Source: Porphyrobacter sp. IPPAS B-1204
GTDB taxonomy: Bacteria > Pseudomonadota > Alphaproteobacteria > Sphingomonadales > Sphingomonadaceae
Direction of reading: 5' to 3'
Length of the DNA: 64,000 bases
NCBI GenBank assembly: GCA_003724185.1
Contig: RHGM01000001.1
Coordinates: 1,035,343 to 1,099,342, forward strand
The position numbers and the translations under genes are program-made. The notes under the pieces were generated by a model. It made no database searches. It had not been told where the DNA came from and saw nothing but the letters and a program-made list of their open reading frames with translations. Positions 33,042 through 42,657 of the stretch are shown one piece after another. Position 1 is the first letter of the stretch, and every line of letters starts with the position of its first letter.

Positions 33042-34320
33042 AAGTCACCAGCCCGATCCACGCCCCCGTCATCGCGCTGGCGAGGTTCCCTGCGATCCAG
33101 CTTTTCATCCCCAGCCCGGCGGCCTCGGCGCGGCGTTCGGGGCACAGGGTGCCGATGGTCGACACCAGCAGGCCCACGCTGGCGAGGTTCGCAACGCCGC
33201 ACAGGGCATAGGTGACGATCAGCAGGCTGCGCGGCCCGAGCGTTCCAGCAGGCAGTGCGGCCAGTTCGAGATAGGCGACATATTCGTTGAGCACCGCCTT
33301 GGTGCCCATCAGCCCGCCCGCCGCCTGCGCCTCGGCCCAGGGTACGCCGATCAGCCACATGAAGGGGGCGAGGCACCAGCCCATCAGGCGCTTCAGGCTG
33401 AGCGGGTCGCCATCCACGAAAGGCAGCGCGGCCAGCATCCCGTCCACCAGCGCCACCAGCGCAAACACCACGATGATCACCGCGATCACGCTGAGGAACA
33501 GCTGCATCCCGTCCATCGTGCCCTTGACGATGGCATCGATGCTGGAGGCGTATTGAAGGCCCGGGTCTTCCTTGTCGGTTTCCGTCTCGACCTCGGTCGC
33601 GGTGTCACCGGCGGAGGCGGGCACCATCAGCCGTGCGATCAGCAGCGCGGCGGGGAGCGAGATCAGCGAGGCGGCGATCATGTGGCCCACCGCGTCCGGC
33701 ACGGTGGCGCGCAGGGTGGTGGCATAGAGGATCAGGATTGCGCCGCTGATGGTCGACATGGTCAGCGCCATGATCTGGAACAGTTCGGTGCGGCTGACGC
33801 GGGCGAAATAGGCGCGGGTGACCAGCGGGGCTTCCACCACGCCCAGAAACACGCTCGCCCCGCCCGACAGGCCGACGACACCGCTCACGCCCAAGCTGCG
33901 GCGCAGCAGGAAGCTGAGGCCGTTGACAGCTGCGCGCAGCACCCCCCAGTGCCACAGCAAGGCGGCAAGGGCCGAAAACACGATCACCAGCGGCAGGATC
34001 TGGAAGGCGATCACCAGCGGCGGCTGCGCGCCGTCCTTCAGCGCAAACGGCAGCTCCGCCCCGCCAAGGTAGCCGAACATATAGGCCGATCCCTTGAGCG
34101 TCGCCGCCTCAACCGCGCTGACCGCATTGTTGACCAGCCCCACCGCGGCCCACACGGCAGGCACACGCAGGATCACGACGGCTAGCAGCCCCTGCACCGC
34201 CAGCGCGCCTAGGATCCACCGCCAGCCCGGATGCGCCTTGCGGTTCTCGCTGATGGCCCACGCAAGCGCGATCAGCACCGCAATGCCGATCACGCCCCGG
34301 AATTGGTCGAACAGTTCCAA
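33034..34320 (-). CDS. Concentrative nucleoside transporter (NupC/CNT family)
   Basis: The 428-residue inner-membrane protein has the CNT fold with multiple hydrophobic segments and typical motifs VVGLSGGASVFLGVVEAP, LTMSTISGAIL and NEYVAYLELAAL. CNT proteins import nucleosides with a cation. The next gene downstream overlaps by eight bases, and a DoxX gene lies 25 bases upstream on the same strand, so a minus-strand operon from 38113 down to 32436 is likely. Confidence 0.92.
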   Translation of the reverse strand: MELFDQFRGVIGIAVLIALAWAISENRKAHPGWRWILGALAVQGLLAVVILRVPAVWAAVGLVNNAVSAVEAATLKGSAYMFGYLGGAELPFALKDGAQPPLVIAFQILPLVIVFSALAALLWHWGVLRAAVNGLSFLLRRSLGVSGVVGLSGGASVFLGVVEAPLVTRAYFARVSRTELFQIMALTMSTISGAILILYATTLRATVPDAVGHMIAASLISLPAALLIARLMVPASAGDTATEVETETDKEDPGLQYASSIDAIVKGTMDGMQLFLSVIAVIIVVFALVALVDGMLAALPFVDGDPLSLKRLMGWCLAPFMWLIGVPWAEAQAAGGLMGTKAVLNEYVAYLELAALPAGTLGPRSLLIVTYALCGVANLASVGLLVSTIGTLCPERRAEAAGLGMKSWIAGNLASAMTGAWIGLVTFA

Positions 34321-34345
34321 AAATTCCCCCGCGCTTGCGCTTGCC

Positions 34346-34777
34346 TCAGCGCTTCTTGCCGATCACGCGGTCAAGCGCCAGCGTGTCCTGCCCGCGCAGG
34401 CCGATCAGCGCCAGCGCCGCGCCTGCCACGGTCAGCGAGGGGAGGAACAGGAGGTTCGCATCCTCCGGCGCGGCGAACAGCACCATTCCGAGTGGATCAA
34501 CCAGGTGCCGCCAGATCGGCAGCGCCCCGCCCACCAGAATCACCGCCGCGGCGATCAGGGTGTATTTGCGGAACAACCCCAGCACGACCAGCAGGCCCAG
34601 CGCCACCTCGAACCCGGCAAAGGCCAGTTGCAGCGTCGAATCCGCCGCCACGCCGCCGTAGTATTTGTTGGCGAGGTTGGCCCCCATGCCATCCTTCAGC
34701 AGGCGCACCGCGCCCCACCACACCAGCAGCAGCCCGGTTCCGATCCGCATGAGGAGAAGGCCCAATTTGGTAAGCAT
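34346..34777 (-). CDS. DoxX-family membrane protein
   Basis: The 143-residue protein has four hydrophobic segments and the DoxX-like opening LLLMRIGTGLLLVWWGAVRL, followed by LAFAGFEVALGLLVVLGLFRKYT. DoxX relatives have ill-defined roles in redox or oxidative stress. It lies 15 bases after a membrane flavoprotein gene, which supports a redox-linked role here. Confidence 0.8.
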   Translation of the reverse strand: MLTKLGLLLMRIGTGLLLVWWGAVRLLKDGMGANLANKYYGGVAADSTLQLAFAGFEVALGLLVVLGLFRKYTLIAAAVILVGGALPIWRHLVDPLGMVLFAAPEDANLLFLPSLTVAGAALALIGLRGQDTLALDRVIGKKR

Positions 34778-34792
34778 TACAAAATCTCCTGA

Positions 34793-36931
34793 TCAGCCGC
34801 GCATCCACGCGTGATAGCGCTCGACCCATTTCAGCAGGCCTTCGGGCTTGTTCGCCCGCTTCCAGTTGCCGGCTGCAAACTTGTTGGCTTCCACCATGGT
34901 GGGGTAGGCGTGGATCGTGCCGAGGATCTTGTTGAGGCCGATGCCGTGCTTCATCGCCAGCACATATTCGGCCAGCAGCTCGCCCGCGTGGGCGCCCACA
35001 ATGGTCGCGCCCAGCACCTTGTCCTTGCCGGGGGCGGTCAGGACTTTCACGAAACCGCGTGTCTCGCTTTCGGCAATCGCGCGGTCCAGATCGTCGAGGT
35101 CGTAGCGGGTCACCTCCACCGCGATGCCCTGCTCCGCCGCTTCGCGTTCATTGATGCCAACGCGGGCGACTTCGGGATCGAGGAAGGTCACGGCCGGGAT
35201 CACGCGGTAATCGGCCTTGAACTTGCGGAACATCCCGAACAGCGCGTTGACGCTGGCGTACCATGCCTGATGGCTGGCGGTGTGGGTGAACTGGTACGGG
35301 CCGGCAACATCGCCCGCTGCGAAGATGTTCGGGAATTTGGTGGCGAGGAATTCATCAGTGACCACGGTCTTGTCGGTGTCGACCCCGATGGCCTCGAGGC
35401 CGAACCCGGTCAGCCGCGCCTTGCGTCCCACGGCGACGATCAGCGCATCGAACGGCACGGCGAATTCCGCCCCGTCATGCTCTGCAATCAGGGTTTTGCC
35501 CTCGATCCGCACGGCGGCATGGCCCGTCAGCACCATCACGCCCGCCTCCTCCAGCGAAGCGCGGGCGAGGTCTGACACGTCGTCATCCTCGCGCCCCAGC
35601 ACCCGGTCACTGCGTTCGATCTGGGTGACCTGCAATCCGAGCCGGGCAAAGGCCTGGCTCAATTCGCACCCGATCGGCCCGCCGCCCAGCACCGCGATCC
35701 GCTTTGGAGCTTCGTCCATAGCGGCGAAGGCTGTCCACAGGGTCTCGCTGGTCAGGTAGCCCGAATCCTCGATGCCGGGGATCGGCGGCACGACCGGCGC
35801 CGCGCCGCTGGCGATGATGATGCTGCGGGTGGTGAGCCGCTGGGTGCCGCCGTCATTGCGCGCAATCTCGACTGTCCACGGATCGATGATCGTGGCATAG
35901 CCCTTGACCACATCGACGCCGAGATCGGTGTAGCGTTCCACGCTGTCATGCGGCTCGATGGTCTTGATGGTGTCGAGCACGCGGGCCATCACCGCCTTGA
36001 ACGGAACCTTGGGAGTGGTCGCCTCCAGCCCGTAACGGTCGGCGTGCCGCATCATCGCGGCGACCTTGGCGCTCTTGATGATCGCCTTGCTGGGCACGCA
36101 GCCGGTGTTGAGGCAATCGCCGCCCATTTCGTGGGCTTCGACCAGTGTCACCTTGGCCTTTACCTGTGCGGCGATATAGGCCGACACGAGCCCCGCCGAC
36201 CCCGCCCCGATCACCACCAGATTGCGGTCGAAGCTCTTGGGCCGCGTGAACCCGGCATAGACCTTGCGGCGCTTGATGATGCCGATGATCCCCTTGGCGA
36301 TCCAGGGCACGATGCCGAGCAGCACAAAGCTCCCAATCACCGCAGGCGAGGCGATGCCTGACAGGCTGTCGATCTGCGCCAGCTGCGTGCCAGCATTCAC
36401 ATAGACAATCGTGCCCAGCAGCATCCCCAGCTGGCTCACCCAGGCGTAAGTCCAAGTGCGGATGCGGGTCAGGCCCATCACCAGATTGACCACGAAGAAC
36501 GGGAAAACCGGGATCATCCGCAGGCTGAAGAGGTAGAACGGCCCATCCCGCTCCAGCCCGGCGTTGATCGCCTTGAGGCGCTCGCCAAACCGCGCCTCAA
36601 TGCTGTCGCGCAGCACGTAACGCGATGACAGGAAGGCCAGCGTCGCGCCGATGGTCGATGCGAAGGAGACGATCACCGTGCCCCACAGCACCCCGAACAA
36701 CGCGCCCGCTGCCAGCGTGAGGAGCGCCGCGCCGGGAAAGGAAGCCGCCGTCACCACCACATAGGCGGCGAAGAACCCGGCGATCACCGCCACGGGATTA
36801 TCCTGCTGGAACGCGGACAGGTCAGCGGCAACCGCCTTGATCCCGTCCAGCGTCAGATATTGGCCGATGTCGAACACGAAATAGGCGGCCACCAGTGCGG
36901 CCAGCACGGCAAGGATGACAATTTTCTTCAC
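34793..36931 (-). CDS. Fusion of VTT (TVP38/DedA-like) membrane domain and mercuric-reductase-like flavoprotein
   Basis: The protein is about 712 residues. Residues 1-225 form a membrane domain of the SNARE-associated/VTT type, with FPGAALLTLAAGALFG and LRMIPVFPFFVVNL. From about residue 239 there is a class I pyridine-nucleotide-disulfide oxidoreductase with FAD motif VVIGAGSAGL, redox cysteines in CLNTGC, a second dinucleotide motif AVLGGGPIGCELSQ, and the C-terminal interface HAYPTMVEA. Such fusions are annotated as mercuric reductase, but no metal-binding N-terminal domain or C-terminal Cys pair is seen, so the substrate is open. I chose the GTG at 36931, which has AGGAG five bases upstream. 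Confidence 0.88.
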   Translation of the reverse strand: MKKIVILAVLAALVAAYFVFDIGQYLTLDGIKAVAADLSAFQQDNPVAVIAGFFAAYVVVTAASFPGAALLTLAAGALFGVLWGTVIVSFASTIGATLAFLSSRYVLRDSIEARFGERLKAINAGLERDGPFYLFSLRMIPVFPFFVVNLVMGLTRIRTWTYAWVSQLGMLLGTIVYVNAGTQLAQIDSLSGIASPAVIGSFVLLGIVPWIAKGIIGIIKRRKVYAGFTRPKSFDRNLVVIGAGSAGLVSAYIAAQVKAKVTLVEAHEMGGDCLNTGCVPSKAIIKSAKVAAMMRHADRYGLEATTPKVPFKAVMARVLDTIKTIEPHDSVERYTDLGVDVVKGYATIIDPWTVEIARNDGGTQRLTTRSIIIASGAAPVVPPIPGIEDSGYLTSETLWTAFAAMDEAPKRIAVLGGGPIGCELSQAFARLGLQVTQIERSDRVLGREDDDVSDLARASLEEAGVMVLTGHAAVRIEGKTLIAEHDGAEFAVPFDALIVAVGRKARLTGFGLEAIGVDTDKTVVTDEFLATKFPNIFAAGDVAGPYQFTHTASHQAWYASVNALFGMFRKFKADYRVIPAVTFLDPEVARVGINEREAAEQGIAVEVTRYDLDDLDRAIAESETRGFVKVLTAPGKDKVLGATIVGAHAGELLAEYVLAMKHGIGLNKILGTIHAYPTMVEANKFAAGNWKRANKPEGLLKWVERYHAWMRG

Positions 36932-36973
36932 ACGATCTCCTTGCACCGGCTTTCGCTCAGGGTGCCCCGGTGG

Positions 36974-38113
36974 TTACGCGCCGGCTGCCAGCGCGGCATA
37001 TTTTGTGATCCAGCGCCGGTCGATCCAATGCTTGAGGGCCAGCACCCAGCGTGCCTCAGCCGCGAAGGGGCCATAGCTGGCAATCGCGCTGCCGTCGCCC
37101 GTGTTCATCAGGTAAAGGCTGTTCCAGCGCGGGTGATAGGTGGCACGCGGGGCCTCGCCCGCCAGCGCGCTGCGCAGATTGGCGGCCAGCACAGGCCCTG
37201 CAAACACGGCATGGACGCCCGAATGCGCCAGCGGACGATCGGTCCGGGCGGCGACGTCTCCGGCGGCGAAGACATGCGGATGCGAGGTCGATTGCTGGTG
37301 CGCGTTCACGGCGATGAAACCGCCTGCATCCGTGGCAAGGCTGCTCGCGCGCACCCATCCGGGCGCCGCGCTGCCGGTGGCAGCGATAATGCAGTCGGCG
37401 GGCTCCAATGACTGGTCACCCGCCATGATCGCGCCGCCTGCGAACCGCGCATCGGCATTGTGCACCGAAATCCCCTGCCGCGCCATTGCGCGGGCTGCGC
37501 GGGCCTGCACGGCGGGGGCAAATCCGGGGAGAATGCCTGCCGTCCCCGCCACCAGCGTGACCTGCGGCGGCACCTTGGCGCGGGCGAGATTGCGCAGGCC
37601 GAATGCCAGCTCGACGCCCCCCGCCCCGCCGCCCGCCACCACCACGCGGGCAGGCGCCGCAAGCGCGGCTACCCGGTCCACGAAGGCACTGATCGGGCGC
37701 ACATCAATCAGGCGCGGGTCTTCGCCAAGCACAGCAGCGGCGCGGCCCACACCGCCTGTATCGAAGGACACGATGTCGAACGCGATGCGCGCCCCGCTGC
37801 CGGTCGTCACCACCCGCGCGGCAGGATCAAGCGCGGCGCAGCGATCCGCGACCCACTCCGCCCCCGCCCGCGAAGCCAGCGCGGCCAGATCGACCAGCCC
37901 ATCGTCGCGGCTGTGCTGCCCCGCCAGCCAGCCGGGCACCATGCCGGAATAGCGCAGGTGCCGGTCAGGCGTCAGCAGCACGGCACGCGCCCCGTCAGGC
38001 AAACCGTGCCGGATCCAGTCGGCCAGCACCGCAACATGCGCGTGTCCGCCACCAACCAGCAAAAGCGTGGTCGCAGGCCCGGTTTCGGTATTGCTATTCT
38101 GTCCTGCCATCAT
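36974..38113 (-). CDS. NDH-2/SelD-N-terminal-like FAD-dependent oxidoreductase
   Basis: The 379-residue flavoprotein begins with a dinucleotide fold (LLLVGGGHAHVAVL), then RHLRYSGMVPGWLAG, a hallmark of the group found as the N-terminal half of some selenophosphate synthases and related to type II NADH dehydrogenases. A second nucleotide motif VVVAGGGAGGVELAFGL and a FAD-closing HVFAAGDVAA are present. It should oxidise NAD(P)H or another donor and pass electrons to quinone or a small acceptor. It is the first gene of the minus-strand redox group. Confidence 0.82.
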   Translation of the reverse strand: MMAGQNSNTETGPATTLLLVGGGHAHVAVLADWIRHGLPDGARAVLLTPDRHLRYSGMVPGWLAGQHSRDDGLVDLAALASRAGAEWVADRCAALDPAARVVTTGSGARIAFDIVSFDTGGVGRAAAVLGEDPRLIDVRPISAFVDRVAALAAPARVVVAGGGAGGVELAFGLRNLARAKVPPQVTLVAGTAGILPGFAPAVQARAARAMARQGISVHNADARFAGGAIMAGDQSLEPADCIIAATGSAAPGWVRASSLATDAGGFIAVNAHQQSTSHPHVFAAGDVAARTDRPLAHSGVHAVFAGPVLAANLRSALAGEAPRATYHPRWNSLYLMNTGDGSAIASYGPFAAEARWVLALKHWIDRRWITKYAALAAGA

Positions 38114-38378
38114 CCCTGTCTCATCGGCCGTGGTTCAGCTAACCGCAAGCTTTGCGCGTTAACGGGGCTGCAACATGACATTGCCTCTCAATAGCCTCTC
38201 ATAGCTTCATATATGCAGGAAGTTGCAGCACTTTTTTCGGTGCAGGAACCGTCCGCGTGCTGAATGATTGATCGCTTGCGGCGCGGTAATGTTGCAATAG
38301 ATGCATTCAGGCTTCGGTCCAGGCCATCCGGTCGGGGCACGGATTGCCTGAACACTGGTTTCGAGATGAAAGGCTGCC
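38114..38378. promoter_or_regulatory. Divergent promoter region between the flavoprotein and the export-type operon
   Basis: This 265-base AT-richer gap must carry promoters in both directions. The only visible structure is a short tandem repeat, GCCTCTCAATA (38183-38193) followed directly by GCCTCTCATA (38194-38203). No gene or clear operator is seen. Confidence 0.5.
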
Positions 38379-40124
38379 ATGGCAGGTGAAGGCCAACACT
38401 ACGGCTCAAGGATTTCGCTGGTCAAATTCTTCAGGATTTTCTTTGATATCCTGAGGCCCGAAGCGAATTTCTACTGGCTCGCGGTTGTCTACGGGATCGG
38501 GATCAGCCTGCTTTCGCTGGCCACCCCGATCTCGGTGCAAATGCTGATCAACACCATCGCCAACACCGCGCTGACCGCGCCGCTGGTGATGCTTTCGCTC
38601 ACCTTGTTCGGCCTGCTGCTGCTTTCCAGCATGCTTTACGCCTTGCGCGTCCACCTGATGGAGATTTTCGCCCGTCGCTTTTACGCGCGCATGGTGGCGG
38701 AAATCTCGCTGATTTCGGTCTATGCGCAGAACCCCTTCTTCAACGACGCCAAGAAAGGCGCACTGTTCAACCGCTATTTTGACGTGATCTACGTCCAGAC
38801 AGCGATCCCGATCTTGTTCATCGGCGGCTTTACCACCCTGCTGCAGATTGCGGTCGGGTTTGTGCTGGTGTCGCTGTATCACCCCTATTTCCTCGGCTTC
38901 ACGCTGGTGATGGTTGCGCTGATCTGGATCGTGTGGCTGTCGTGGGGCAGCCGTGCGCTGCGCACCGGGGTCGATCTCAGCCATGCCAAGCATGCCACCG
39001 CATCCTGGCTGGAAACGCTCGGCGGATCGAACGGCTTTTTCAAGTCGCAGCGCCGGATCGATTACGCGCTCGACAAGACAGACGATCACACCCGTGACTA
39101 TATCGGCCACCGCAAACGCCACTTCCGCCACCTGTTTTCGCAGACCATCGCCTTTCTGGTGATGTATGCCGCCGCCAGCGCGGCGCTGCTGGGGCTGGGC
39201 GGCTGGCTGGTGATCCAGAACCAGCTGACCCTGGGCCAGCTGGTCGCGGCCGAACTGGTGCTGTCGGCCGCGTTCTTCGGCGTGGCGCAGCTGGGCAGCT
39301 ATCTCGGCTATTTCTACGATCTGTTCGCCGCGGTCGAGGAAATCTCGCAGTTCTACGATGTCGAACAGGAACAGCCCAAGGGCGCCGATCCGTTTGATGG
39401 GCCGGATCACACCATCGTGATGAAGGGTGTGCGCGGCTCAGCCCGGCACGAAAACGCGCAGTTCGATCTGGAAATCCCGTCCGGTTCGATCATCATGGCG
39501 GCCGCCAGCCACCACGGGGTGCAGCGCCTGTTCACCAATCTGCTGAAGCTCCACGTGCTGCCCGAAAACGGCTATGCCACCTTGGGCGATATCGACATGA
39601 AGGCGCTTGAGGCGCACCACCTGCGCAAGAACGTCCACGTGCTCGACCGGCCGAGCATCGTTGAAATGACGATCCGCGAATATCTCGCCCTGTCCTGTCC
39701 CGACACCGCGCCGCAACGGATGATCGGCGCGCTGGAAACCGTGGGCCTCACTGACATGATTGCAACGCTGGACAAGGGGTTGGACACCCCGCTGGCGTCC
39801 ACCGGCTACCCACTGTCAGCGGTCGAATTGCAGCAGCTGAAGCTCGCCAACGCGCTGCTGGAACGCCCGCGCATTCTGGTGCTGAGCCGCCTGTTCGACC
39901 TGCTCGACCCCGAACCCATCGCCCGCGCGGTCACCGAACTGCGCAGCCAAGCCTACACGACCGTGATCTACTTCTCCAACCGCCGCATCGATCTGGGCTT
40001 TGACCGCTTCCTCTATCTGGAGGCGCACCAGCAGCGGCTTTTCGACACCTTCGAGGAGTTTTCCGCCGCGATGAACCTTGCCCGCCCGGCCCCGGGCGCG
40101 CCGCTGACCAAGGGAGGCGCATAG
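38379..40124 (+). CDS. Type I exporter-like ABC protein with a degenerate, probably inactive ATPase domain
   Basis: The 581-residue protein has the normal exporter layout: six-helix membrane domain (about residues 15-320) fused to a nucleotide-binding-type domain (about 345-560). The ATP site is gone. In place of Walker A there is MAAASHHGVQRL (about 373-384, no GKS/T); the signature is LSAVE (479-483) instead of LSGGQ; Walker B reads ILVLSR with S503 and R504 where Asp and Glu should be; the switch His is N534. The fold is otherwise full length. It is followed after two bases by HlyD-type and TolC-type genes, so it occupies the inner-membrane position of a type I export system. Confidence 0.85.
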   Translation: MAGEGQHYGSRISLVKFFRIFFDILRPEANFYWLAVVYGIGISLLSLATPISVQMLINTIANTALTAPLVMLSLTLFGLLLLSSMLYALRVHLMEIFARRFYARMVAEISLISVYAQNPFFNDAKKGALFNRYFDVIYVQTAIPILFIGGFTTLLQIAVGFVLVSLYHPYFLGFTLVMVALIWIVWLSWGSRALRTGVDLSHAKHATASWLETLGGSNGFFKSQRRIDYALDKTDDHTRDYIGHRKRHFRHLFSQTIAFLVMYAAASAALLGLGGWLVIQNQLTLGQLVAAELVLSAAFFGVAQLGSYLGYFYDLFAAVEEISQFYDVEQEQPKGADPFDGPDHTIVMKGVRGSARHENAQFDLEIPSGSIIMAAASHHGVQRLFTNLLKLHVLPENGYATLGDIDMKALEAHHLRKNVHVLDRPSIVEMTIREYLALSCPDTAPQRMIGALETVGLTDMIATLDKGLDTPLASTGYPLSAVELQQLKLANALLERPRILVLSRLFDLLDPEPIARAVTELRSQAYTTVIYFSNRRIDLGFDRFLYLEAHQQRLFDTFEEFSAAMNLARPAPGAPLTKGGA

Positions 40125-40126
40125 TC

Positions 40127-41158
40127 ATGGCAACGCTCAAGGAAGACATGGCGCACTTCACCACGCTGGCGTCGATCGATACGCCGCGCGTGATGCGGGC
40201 GGTGTTCCTGATACTGCTGGCGGCGATCATCATCACGATCGCCTTCCTGATCTATGTCCCGTGGGTGCAAACCACCTCGGGCCGGGGGGTCGTGACCACG
40301 CTCAGCCCCAATGAACGCAAGCAGGACATCAACGCGCTGGTGCCGGGCCGGATCGAGGAATGGTACGTGCGCGACGGCAGCACAGTGAAGAAGGGCGATC
40401 CCATCGTCCGCATCGCCGACATCGACCCCCAGCTGATCGAGCGCCTGCAGGCCGAACGCGTGCAGATCGAATTGCAGCTGCAAGCCGCCAAAAGCGCGCT
40501 CGCCACCGCCCGGATCGATGAACGCCGTGCGCGCGAACTGTTCGAGGCAGGGCTCGCTGCAAGGCGCGATTTCGAACAGGCACAGATCCGCATCAATGAA
40601 CGCGAAGGCCAGGTCGCCGCGGCGCAGGCGGCGCTGAACCGGGCTGACGTGAATATCTCGCGCCAGTCGGTGCAGATCGTGCGCGCACCGCGTGACGGCT
40701 TCATCCAGAGCCTTAACGCCGGCGACGCCGCCACCTTCATCAACGCCGGCGATGTGCTCGCCACCTTCGTGCCCGACGGGGCCGAGCGGGTCATCGAAAT
40801 CTTCATCGACGGGCGCGATGTGGCGCTGGTGAAGAAGGGCGACAAGACCCGCATCCAGTTCGAAGGCTGGCCGGCAGTGCAGTTTTCCGGCTGGCCCTCG
40901 GTCGCAGTCGGCACCTTTGGCGGGCGCGTGATCGCGGTCGACCAGTCGGCGCAGGCCAATGGCCGCTTCCGCGTGCTGATCGCCGAGGATCGCAGCGAGG
41001 AACATCGCTGGCCCGAAGAACGCTATGTCCGCTTCGGCGCCGTGGTTCAGGCCTGGGTGCTGCTGGAAACCGTGCCCGTGGGCTACGAAATCTGGCGTCA
41101 GCTCAACAACTTCCCGCCCGAACTCACGGCCCCTGAAAGCAGCGAGCCGGCGAACTGA
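40127..41158 (+). CDS. HlyD-family periplasmic adaptor protein
   Basis: The 343-residue protein has a cytoplasmic N-terminus, one membrane helix (about residues 24-46), a biotinyl-lipoyl-like half motif (VPGRIEEWYVRDGSTVKKGD), a coiled coil of about 80 residues (QLIERLQAERVQIEL onwards) and a beta-barrel region (IEIFIDGRDVALVKKGDK). These are the parts of a membrane fusion protein that links an inner-membrane transporter to a TolC channel. It sits two bases after the degenerate ABC gene and two bases before the TolC gene. Confidence 0.9.
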   Translation: MATLKEDMAHFTTLASIDTPRVMRAVFLILLAAIIITIAFLIYVPWVQTTSGRGVVTTLSPNERKQDINALVPGRIEEWYVRDGSTVKKGDPIVRIADIDPQLIERLQAERVQIELQLQAAKSALATARIDERRARELFEAGLAARRDFEQAQIRINEREGQVAAAQAALNRADVNISRQSVQIVRAPRDGFIQSLNAGDAATFINAGDVLATFVPDGAERVIEIFIDGRDVALVKKGDKTRIQFEGWPAVQFSGWPSVAVGTFGGRVIAVDQSAQANGRFRVLIAEDRSEEHRWPEERYVRFGAVVQAWVLLETVPVGYEIWRQLNNFPPELTAPESSEPAN

Positions 41159-41160
41159 CC

Positions 41161-42657
41161 ATGCCGCCACGTTTCGCCTTCCTGCGGCTGGGCGCGTTGC
41201 TCGGCTCCGGCCTTGTCGGCGCGGCGCTGACGTTCGCGCCGCTGCCGGCGGCGGCGCAGGATATCGCGCCGGTCGGGGAACCGATCGACGTGGCTCTCAA
41301 GACCGGGCCGCTGCTCCCCGAAGAGGTGCTGCGTTCATCGGCGCTGACGTTCCCCGCGATCCTCGAAGCCTTCGAGCGGGAGGCGGCTGCCCGCAGCGAC
41401 CAACTGAGCGCGGACGGTGCCTTCGATCTGATGCTGAAGGGCGAATATTTCGACCGCCTGACCGGCTTTTATTCAGGCGGGTTCGGCAAGGTCGAAGCGC
41501 GCCAGCCGCTGCGTCCTTACGGCGCGGAGGTGTTCGGTTCCTACCGCGTGTCCAACGGCGATTTCCCGACTTATGAGAACTACAATTACACCAACCAGCT
41601 GGGCGAGATCAAAGTCGGCGCGCTGTTCTCGCTGCTGCGCAACCGCGATATCGACAGCCGCCGGTTCGCGATCGAGGACACCCGCCTTGCCGCCAGCCAG
41701 GCGCGGCTTGATGTGCTGCTGGCGCAGCTGAACGTCCAGCACGAAGCCCTGCGCGCCTATTGGCGCTGGGTCGGGGCGGGCGAGGAAATCCGCGTGTTCG
41801 AGGAACTGCTCGAAATCGCCGAAGCGCGCCAGATCGGCCTGACCCGCGAAGTGAACGAAGGTGCCAGGGCACGCATCGCCCTGACCGAGAACGAACAGAA
41901 CCTGCTGGCCCGCCGTTCGTTGCTGGAAGAGGCAAAGCGCAATTTTCTGACCGCTGCCAACTCACTGGGTTTCTACCTGCGCGGCAGCGATGGGCAGATG
42001 TTCGTCCCGACCCGCGAGATGTTGCCCGATCTGTCCCGCATGAAGGCGATTGCCCCGGTGGAACAGCTGGTATCCACGCCGATGAACGCGGTGATCCAGA
42101 ACCGGCCGGAACTCCAGACCTTCAGGCTCGCGCTGGAACGCGCCAACAACCGGGTCGAACTGCGCCGCAACGATCTGCTGCCCAAGCTGGACGGGACAGT
42201 CGAACTGTCACGCGATTTCGGCCAGATCGGGCCGGGCGGGCCGGGCTTCGATTCGACCGACACCGTGGTGGGCCTCACCTTCACCGTGCCGCTGCAACGC
42301 CGCGAGGCACGCGGACGGGTGCAGCGCGCCGAGGCCGAACTGCGCGAGACCGAACTGCGCCAGCGCCGCATCGCCGACCAGATCACCACCGAAGTCGGCA
42401 ATATCCTCGTCAATCTCAACACGGCGCTGAAGCTGGCCGATCTGGCCGATGCCGAGGTGAAGCAGGCGATCCAGATGGTTCAGGCCGAACGCACCCGGTT
42501 CCGGCTGGGCGCGGGCGATTTCTTCTTCGTCAACCAGCGCGAGGAATCCGCCGCCAACGCCCAGATCAAGGCCATCCGCGCCGAGCTTGCCGGGCGGCTG
42601 GCCGAAGCAAGCTACAACGCGGCAACGATGAACCTTAGCGCTCTGGGGCTGGAATAG
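41161..42657 (+). CDS. TolC-family outer-membrane efflux protein
   Basis: The 498-residue protein has a signal peptide (about residues 1-37, ending PAAAQ) and two outer-membrane-factor repeats with long helices, for example LDVLLAQLNVQHEALRAYW and later QRAEAELRETELRQRRIADQ. The length fits TolC-type channels. It completes a three-gene tripartite export set. Its 3' end overlaps the convergent gene on the minus strand by 23 bases. Confidence 0.88.
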   Translation: MPPRFAFLRLGALLGSGLVGAALTFAPLPAAAQDIAPVGEPIDVALKTGPLLPEEVLRSSALTFPAILEAFEREAAARSDQLSADGAFDLMLKGEYFDRLTGFYSGGFGKVEARQPLRPYGAEVFGSYRVSNGDFPTYENYNYTNQLGEIKVGALFSLLRNRDIDSRRFAIEDTRLAASQARLDVLLAQLNVQHEALRAYWRWVGAGEEIRVFEELLEIAEARQIGLTREVNEGARARIALTENEQNLLARRSLLEEAKRNFLTAANSLGFYLRGSDGQMFVPTREMLPDLSRMKAIAPVEQLVSTPMNAVIQNRPELQTFRLALERANNRVELRRNDLLPKLDGTVELSRDFGQIGPGGPGFDSTDTVVGLTFTVPLQRREARGRVQRAEAELRETELRQRRIADQITTEVGNILVNLNTALKLADLADAEVKQAIQMVQAERTRFRLGAGDFFFVNQREESAANAQIKAIRAELAGRLAEASYNAATMNLSALGLE

